From Heyndrickxia sporothermodurans (GTDB lineage Bacteria; Bacillota; Bacilli; Bacillales; Bacillaceae_C), in the NCBI GenBank assembly GCA_018333075.1, contig BORH01000006.1, positions 62,001 to 126,000 of the forward strand: a DNA stretch of 64,000 nt. The letters run 5' to 3'. Both the position numbers and the translations under genes were made by a program. The notes under the pieces were generated by a model, which was not told the origin of the DNA, searched no databases, and saw only the letters and a list, made by a program, of their open reading frames with translations. Each line of letters begins with the position of its first letter. The stretch's first letter is position 1. This document shows, one piece after another, positions 60,265 through 64,000 of this stretch.

Positions 60265-61217
60265 TTAATAATGGGACGAGATTTTTCGATAAACTCGAAT
60301 ATCCTGATTTCCCCATATTTTTAAAAGCACATCTTGTGCAAGTATTTGCCAACTATTGAAAAAGAATTGGCCATTTTTATTAAAAAACAAACCATCACCT
60401 AAATGAAAGGCGGTATGATGTATATTATTTATTCCCCAAACTAGAACATCTTTTGGTAGTAAGTGGTTTAACGTGATTTCAACTTCCTCATATCCTCTTA
60501 GCTTAAGCCCTAGCTTAAAGGTTTCCGGATGTATCCATTGGTGAATGATCCATTCAGATCGTTGAATTTCCTCAGTTGCGGCCGCAAGTGTTGCAGCTAA
60601 GCAATTGGCTCCATTATTTGCTGAAAAGCAATTTGCATACTTAATAATTTGTGGATATTGTTCCATGACATCTCGTACCTGACCCTGTATCTCAATACTT
60701 TCATCAGTATATAGATCTGCAATCTTTATGAGGACATCTCTTTTAAAAGAATAAGGTAACTGACTCCACATATTTTTTTTTGGAAAACAATGAAAGGTTT
60801 TTCTTCTTCAATAATGTAAGATTCTATTATCGTCCAAACCTCTTCTTGCTGGGTATAAGGCAGATGATCATATAGTGGTTTTAGCTGTTCCCACTCATAA
60901 ATGAGCCCCCTGCCGAGCTGGTGTTGAATCGATCTTCTCTTTTGCTTTTCGAGTGTTGGAAATAGATGCTCTGGAACCACACAGACATACTTGGCGTCCT
61001 TTGAAATTTTCCACATTTCTTAGCTATTAATCATATCAATCGTTTGATAGGAATTATGATTTGCAAACTCATCTTGTGGTATAACAAGAGTATGCTCAGG
61101 TATTAATTCCATTACTTGTTCTTGTGATACAAAATAGAACAAGTCCTCAGATGGAACCACCTTTTCCTCCCAAGTTCTTAAGATCTCCTCGTTAATTCCC
61201 TTTAAGCTTTGTACCAT
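60265..61217 (-). pseudogene. NlpC/P60-like cysteine peptidase-like protein with stop and A9 frameshift
   Basis: GGAGG and ATG 61217 begin MVQSLKGINEEILRTWEEKV. An in-frame TAA occurs at 61020-61022; the same frame continues EMWKISKDAKYVCVVPEHLF until an A9 run near 60773-60781, where a one-base shift leads to MWSQLPYSFKRDVLIKIADL. The last part has NGANCLAATLAAAT, PKDVLVWG and HHTAFHLGDGLFFNKNGQ, the Cys, linker and His arrangement of NlpC/P60-like peptidases. Repaired, it would be about 315 residues. The peptidase idea rests on pattern only. Confidence 0.7.
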
Positions 61218-61231
61218 GTCTTTCCTCCAGG

Positions 61232-62245
61232 TTAAACAAATGATTGTGTGATTTTTCCTTTTCCATTAGCAACTTCAATCTCTGCAAAGGCACCATTAAT
61301 AAAAGTTATTTGTGGTGGGACATGACCACAATCAATATCATAAATAATCGGTATTTGCAGTTCATTTTCTAATTCTCTATAGATATCTTCTGCCGTATAG
61401 TTATTGACGGAATGATTCGCTGCACTTCTTCCGAACAGAATGGCTGAACAATCCTCGAACCAGCCAGCAAGCTTCATTTGAATCAATGATCGACGCAAAT
61501 CCGTTGTTGTTAATTCACAATTCTCGAGATACCAAACGATTGGGTCATCGTTAATATACTTTTTCCTAAAATTTTGCATATCTCCAAATGGAGTTCCTAC
61601 TATATGTCTAATGACATCTATACATCCGCCAAATAATCTGCCCTGAACTTTGACTGGGTGATTCTTTATCGTTTTCCATTCGGTCGATTCTGATAAATGG
61701 AATACACATGGTGAAGGTTCACTATGTCGCCATTCCTTTTGATATTTCTCTGATGAATACTGAACAATCGATTCACCCTGTTTCGTTTCTAATACAGATT
61801 GCCATGCAGAAGTCGTGTGATCAGAGAATTCACCTCTTAAATCGACAAGATTCGTTCCATGTGCAGTTGCAATCCCTGTTTTCAGGGTAATCGCTAATAG
61901 CAGTAAACTAGTATCTGAGTAGCCTAGTATCCACTTTTCTTTCATATGATTAAAATCAATCATTTCAAGGATTTCAATTAACAATTCTCCTCCCCATGGA
62001 GGGATAATTGCATCAATGCTATCATTACGCAGCATTTCATTTAATTCTTCAGCACGCTTTATTGCTGGAGCCGACTTCGCCTTTTCTTGTGTCCACACAG
62101 TGTCACCACACTCGATTGTAAAGCCCTTTTGCTCCATACGTTTACAAGCCTGCTTAAACATTTCGTGCAGCTCCATCTGAACGCCAGAAGAAGGGGCAGT
62201 AACTCCTATCGTTGCCTCTTTTTTTAAAATCGGGTAGGTAATCAT
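61232..62245 (-). CDS. S66 family LD-carboxypeptidase / MccF-like
   Basis: A 337-residue protein: GVTAPSSGVQ near the start, nucleophile Ser in WILGYSDTSLLLLAI, Glu in WYLENCELTTTDL and the C-terminal His in IDCGHVPPQITFINGA, forming the S66 Ser-Glu-His triad. S66 enzymes trim murein tetrapeptides or, as MccF, cleave microcin C-like toxic acyl-sulfamoyl adenylates. The long form and the GYSDTS motif fit both. Ribosome site GGAGG. It heads the minus-strand operon that continues to 59088. Confidence 0.88.
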   Translation of the reverse strand: MITYPILKKEATIGVTAPSSGVQMELHEMFKQACKRMEQKGFTIECGDTVWTQEKAKSAPAIKRAEELNEMLRNDSIDAIIPPWGGELLIEILEMIDFNHMKEKWILGYSDTSLLLLAITLKTGIATAHGTNLVDLRGEFSDHTTSAWQSVLETKQGESIVQYSSEKYQKEWRHSEPSPCVFHLSESTEWKTIKNHPVKVQGRLFGGCIDVIRHIVGTPFGDMQNFRKKYINDDPIVWYLENCELTTTDLRRSLIQMKLAGWFEDCSAILFGRSAANHSVNNYTAEDIYRELENELQIPIIYDIDCGHVPPQITFINGAFAEIEVANGKGKITQSFV

Positions 62246-62344
62246 AAAATCCTCCTAAGCTTTTACTTATAATTATTCGACATATGATTGTCGATTCCTT
62301 TTGCAGAATAGGATAAAAAAGGATTTCTTCTGTTCGGAGAATCT

Positions 62345-62690
62345 CTATTTTTCACTAATCAATGGTTCCTCTATGATAGAGCTTTCCTTTATTTTGGGTA
62401 TTTTTATGTACTCTTGTGCGATTTCTAATTCCATCCATTTAACTTCCTCAATCTCCTCCGGAATGGAAATGTCAATTTATCCACAGATAATCTTCCTTCA
62501 AAGTAAGTTGCATGGTGTCTCTTATATTCAAAAACAGCCCGTAGTTCCTTTACCTGTACATTTAAGCCTTTCCTCTTTCACTTCACGAATAGCCTCAGCA
62601 CAAACTGCACCTCCTGGAAGTGTGAAGTATGAAGGGGCACCTTCCACACCCTTTGCCCATTTCTGCATAAACAACATCTACTCTTTTCAT
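62345..62690 (-). pseudogene. NUDIX hydrolase remnant
   Basis: From ATG 62690 (MKRVDVVYAEMGKG), fragments in several frames read SYFTLPGGAVCAEAIREVKE, VQVKELRAVFEYKRHHATYF and ISIPEEIEEVKWMELEIAQE, ending at 62345. A NUDIX box should have about 23 residues with GETLEEAA between GGAV and REVKEE; here a part is lost, so it cannot work. Frameshifts and an internal deletion. A plus-strand frame of 148 codons over the same bases is only its shadow. Confidence 0.75.
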
Positions 62691-62723
62691 ACTCATACTC
62701 CACATTGTTCCATAGCTTTTCAC

Positions 62724-62855
62724 TTATTTGTCTCGAATTTCCTCTAAAAGCTCAATGATCCTCTCATTTTGTTTTTCCATTGACTTTAACGTCTTCTCTA
62801 TTAAGCTTGTTGAAACTAAAAACAAAAGAAAAATAGCAAACCCTATAAATATCAT
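62724..62855 (-). CDS. small membrane protein with coiled coil
   Basis: A 43-residue protein: a hydrophobic helix MIFIGFAIFLLFLVSTSLIE and a charged coil SMEKQNERIIELLEEIRDK. It was not in the longer-frame set because of its size. AGGGGG lies eight nt before the second ATG (62855); the ATG at 62861 is too close to it. It may be a small membrane-anchored regulator; no family known to me. Confidence 0.65.
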   Translation of the reverse strand: MIFIGFAIFLLFLVSTSLIEKTLKSMEKQNERIIELLEEIRDK

Positions 62856-62894
62856 TTGCATTGCCCCCTATCGTTTTACCGTTTAAATAAATAA

Positions 62895-62928
62895 GAAAAA
62901 AAAGGAGATGTGTGAACATTCTCCTTTT
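62895..62928 (-). terminator. terminator after the methyltransferase gene
   Basis: On the minus strand AAAAGGAGA pairs with TCTCCTTTT and runs into TTTTTTTTC. Confidence 0.85.
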
Positions 62929-62938
62929 GCAATTGATA

Positions 62939-63565
62939 TTATTTCGATATAATTAGCACTCCACCACAATGAGAAATCGGGTGAAATACACATTTACAAA
63001 AGCCTTTTAAAGAAGCAGAGATTTCTTCATAAACAAAGTAAAATTCATCCTCATCCCAATGTTGTAAATGATTATTTCGACAGGTTTCTAAGTCCTCACG
63101 CGTTTCAAAGGCAATATCTCCAATATAAATCTTGCCGTTTTCTGCAAGTAAGTCTAGCAAATCTTTAATGAACTCTACTTTTGCTTCATCAGTTAAATGG
63201 TGCAACGCATAGGTGCTAACAATTGAATTAAACTTCTTTTCCTTTACCTCATTTGGAAGCCCTTTTGTAAAATCATATTCTATTAAATTTGCATCTGGCA
63301 TTTTGGATTGTGCGATATCAATCATTTTTGCGGAAAAATCAATTCCATCCATTTGATGCCCATTTTCATATAATTTGTTTGTCAATACTCCAGTTCCGAA
63401 TCCGATATCCAGAACGGTTGAATGATTTATTTGCATAACTTCATTAAAAATAGTATTTAAAATTTCTCTATAACCTGCAAATGGATACAAATCACTTTCT
63501 TCACTTAATTGGACAGTTTGATCGTAATCATTTGCCCATAAATCAAAACCTGTTTTACTTAGCAT
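62939..63565 (-). CDS. class I SAM-dependent methyltransferase
   Basis: A 208-residue methyltransferase: motif I TVLDIGFGTGVLTNKL, acidic GIDFS in motif II, and FNSIVSTYALHHLTDEAKVE as motif III region. The start MLSKTGFDLWANDYD, at 63565, follows AGGAGGG. It resembles the Bacillus YrrT/UbiE-type group, but the acceptor is not visible. It stands alone and has a strong terminator. Confidence 0.85.
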   Translation of the reverse strand: MLSKTGFDLWANDYDQTVQLSEESDLYPFAGYREILNTIFNEVMQINHSTVLDIGFGTGVLTNKLYENGHQMDGIDFSAKMIDIAQSKMPDANLIEYDFTKGLPNEVKEKKFNSIVSTYALHHLTDEAKVEFIKDLLDLLAENGKIYIGDIAFETREDLETCRNNHLQHWDEDEFYFVYEEISASLKGFCKCVFHPISHCGGVLIISK

Positions 63566-63784
63566 GAATGCCCTCCTACTATTCGTGAACACTTCCAAGC
63601 ATTCATATTGATACTTGGTCAGCTGTTCATTATTTTCCTCGTGATATGATTTACTGTATGGTTATTTTTCATCATATATCCCACCTTTCATTGTTACTAT
63701 TAATAATATCCTAATTTTCTATAATTTTGAAATACTTTCTGTTTTACGAAATCCAAATTACATTCTACTAATGTTTTAGACATG

Positions 63785-63925
63785 ACAATAATGATACGTG
63801 AAGGATATCTCCAATAAAGATTATTTATCAGCCCTAGGTTAATGATTTCAACCGCTTTTCATCATTTATCTACGCAAATTTGAAAGATATCGACGAAAAA
63901 TCTATGTTTATCTACCATATTTCAA
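63785..63925. repeat. dispersed repeat at the window end
   Basis: Positions 63843-63873 match the reverse complement of 52761-52791 at 29 of 31 bases; the flanks also share GTGAAGGA and GATATC pieces. The last 435 nt of the window (63566-64000) contain no supported gene apart from this. Confidence 0.65.
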
Positions 63926-64000
63926 ATTTTTTTAACTTTAAAAGAGTTATATTCTCCATGAGAATAAGATTTCAGCAATGAAGTCGAGATTTTGCTTTAG

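Noticed and set aside
62301-62747. A plus-strand frame of 148 codons
   Set aside because: It lies opposite the NUDIX remnant, has no ribosome site, and its composition is that of an antisense shadow.
63619-63672. A 17-codon minus-strand frame with a GGTGGG-type ribosome site (MKNNHTVNHITRKIMNS)
   Set aside because: Too short and without features; could be a leader peptide, but nothing supports it.
1-64000. CRISPR arrays, tRNA or rRNA genes, insertion sequences, prophage
   Set aside because: No regular direct repeats, cloverleaf sequences, transposase motifs or phage structural genes were seen.

Overview
The window is a low-GC chromosomal segment of an endospore-forming Bacillota species, most likely a Bacillaceae relative of Bacillus. 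This rests on the gene set: spore photoproduct lyase (splA/splB), SipW with a CalY/TasA-type fibre protein, a bacillolysin-type neutral protease, a bacterial nitric oxide synthase, bacillithiol-dependent FosB, HssRS, and strong AGGAGG ribosome sites that often precede TTG or GTG starts. I see no rRNA, tRNA, CRISPR array, prophage or insertion sequence. The genus cannot be fixed from the sequence alone.

Layout. 0-5.9 kb: scattered accessory genes (AraC fragment, broken DUF1697, DinB, lipoprotein, CPBP protease, MerR, PspC) and the divergent zinc alcohol dehydrogenase adhB. 6-8.1 kb: the haem-sensing two-component pair hssR/hssS, without hrtAB beside it. 8.3-11.9 kb: a LigB-type dioxygenase and three tandem CBO0543-like membrane proteins. 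12.2-16.8 kb: an RNPP-like HTH-TPR regulator, calY, sipW and a secreted metalloprotease. 17.2-20.9 kb: a haem/NO group (hmp, Fur-box-controlled hmoA, nos). 21-24.3 kb: a coat-like protein with a sigma-K-type promoter, a serine hydrolase flanked by two copies of a repeat module, a nitroreductase and catE. 24.5-27.2 kb: UV-damage repair genes (splA, splB, an endonuclease V-like glycosylase).

29-47 kb is accessory and rich in nucleotidyltransferase, phosphotransferase, acetyltransferase, VOC and NUDIX genes. It includes an ANT(4')-like gene, an AadA/ANT(9)-like gene, FosB and a Bce-type ABC transporter. These folds resemble resistance enzymes, but resistance is not shown by sequence alone. 46.9-52.4 kb holds an iron alcohol dehydrogenase, a GAF/PAS histidine kinase, a sigma-54 activator and a zinc alcohol dehydrogenase with an imperfect -24/-12 promoter, plausibly one regulatory unit. 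53-57.6 kb is small metabolic and secreted genes. 57.8-63.6 kb has a DUF445 membrane protein, then a decayed minus-strand operon (S66 peptidase, disrupted NlpC/P60-like protein, stand-alone DnaA domain I protein, disrupted phosphotransferase) and a methyltransferase.

An unusual feature is the number of broken genes: ten loci carry frameshifts, in-frame stops or deletions, two of them at A8/A9 homopolymers. They lie mostly among accessory genes, so either active decay or sequencing error at some sites is possible. Several binding sites can be read directly: a Fur box, paired MarR palindromes, a TTAC-N5-GTAA operator before catE, a sigma-K promoter, and a cluster of DnaA-box-like sequences.
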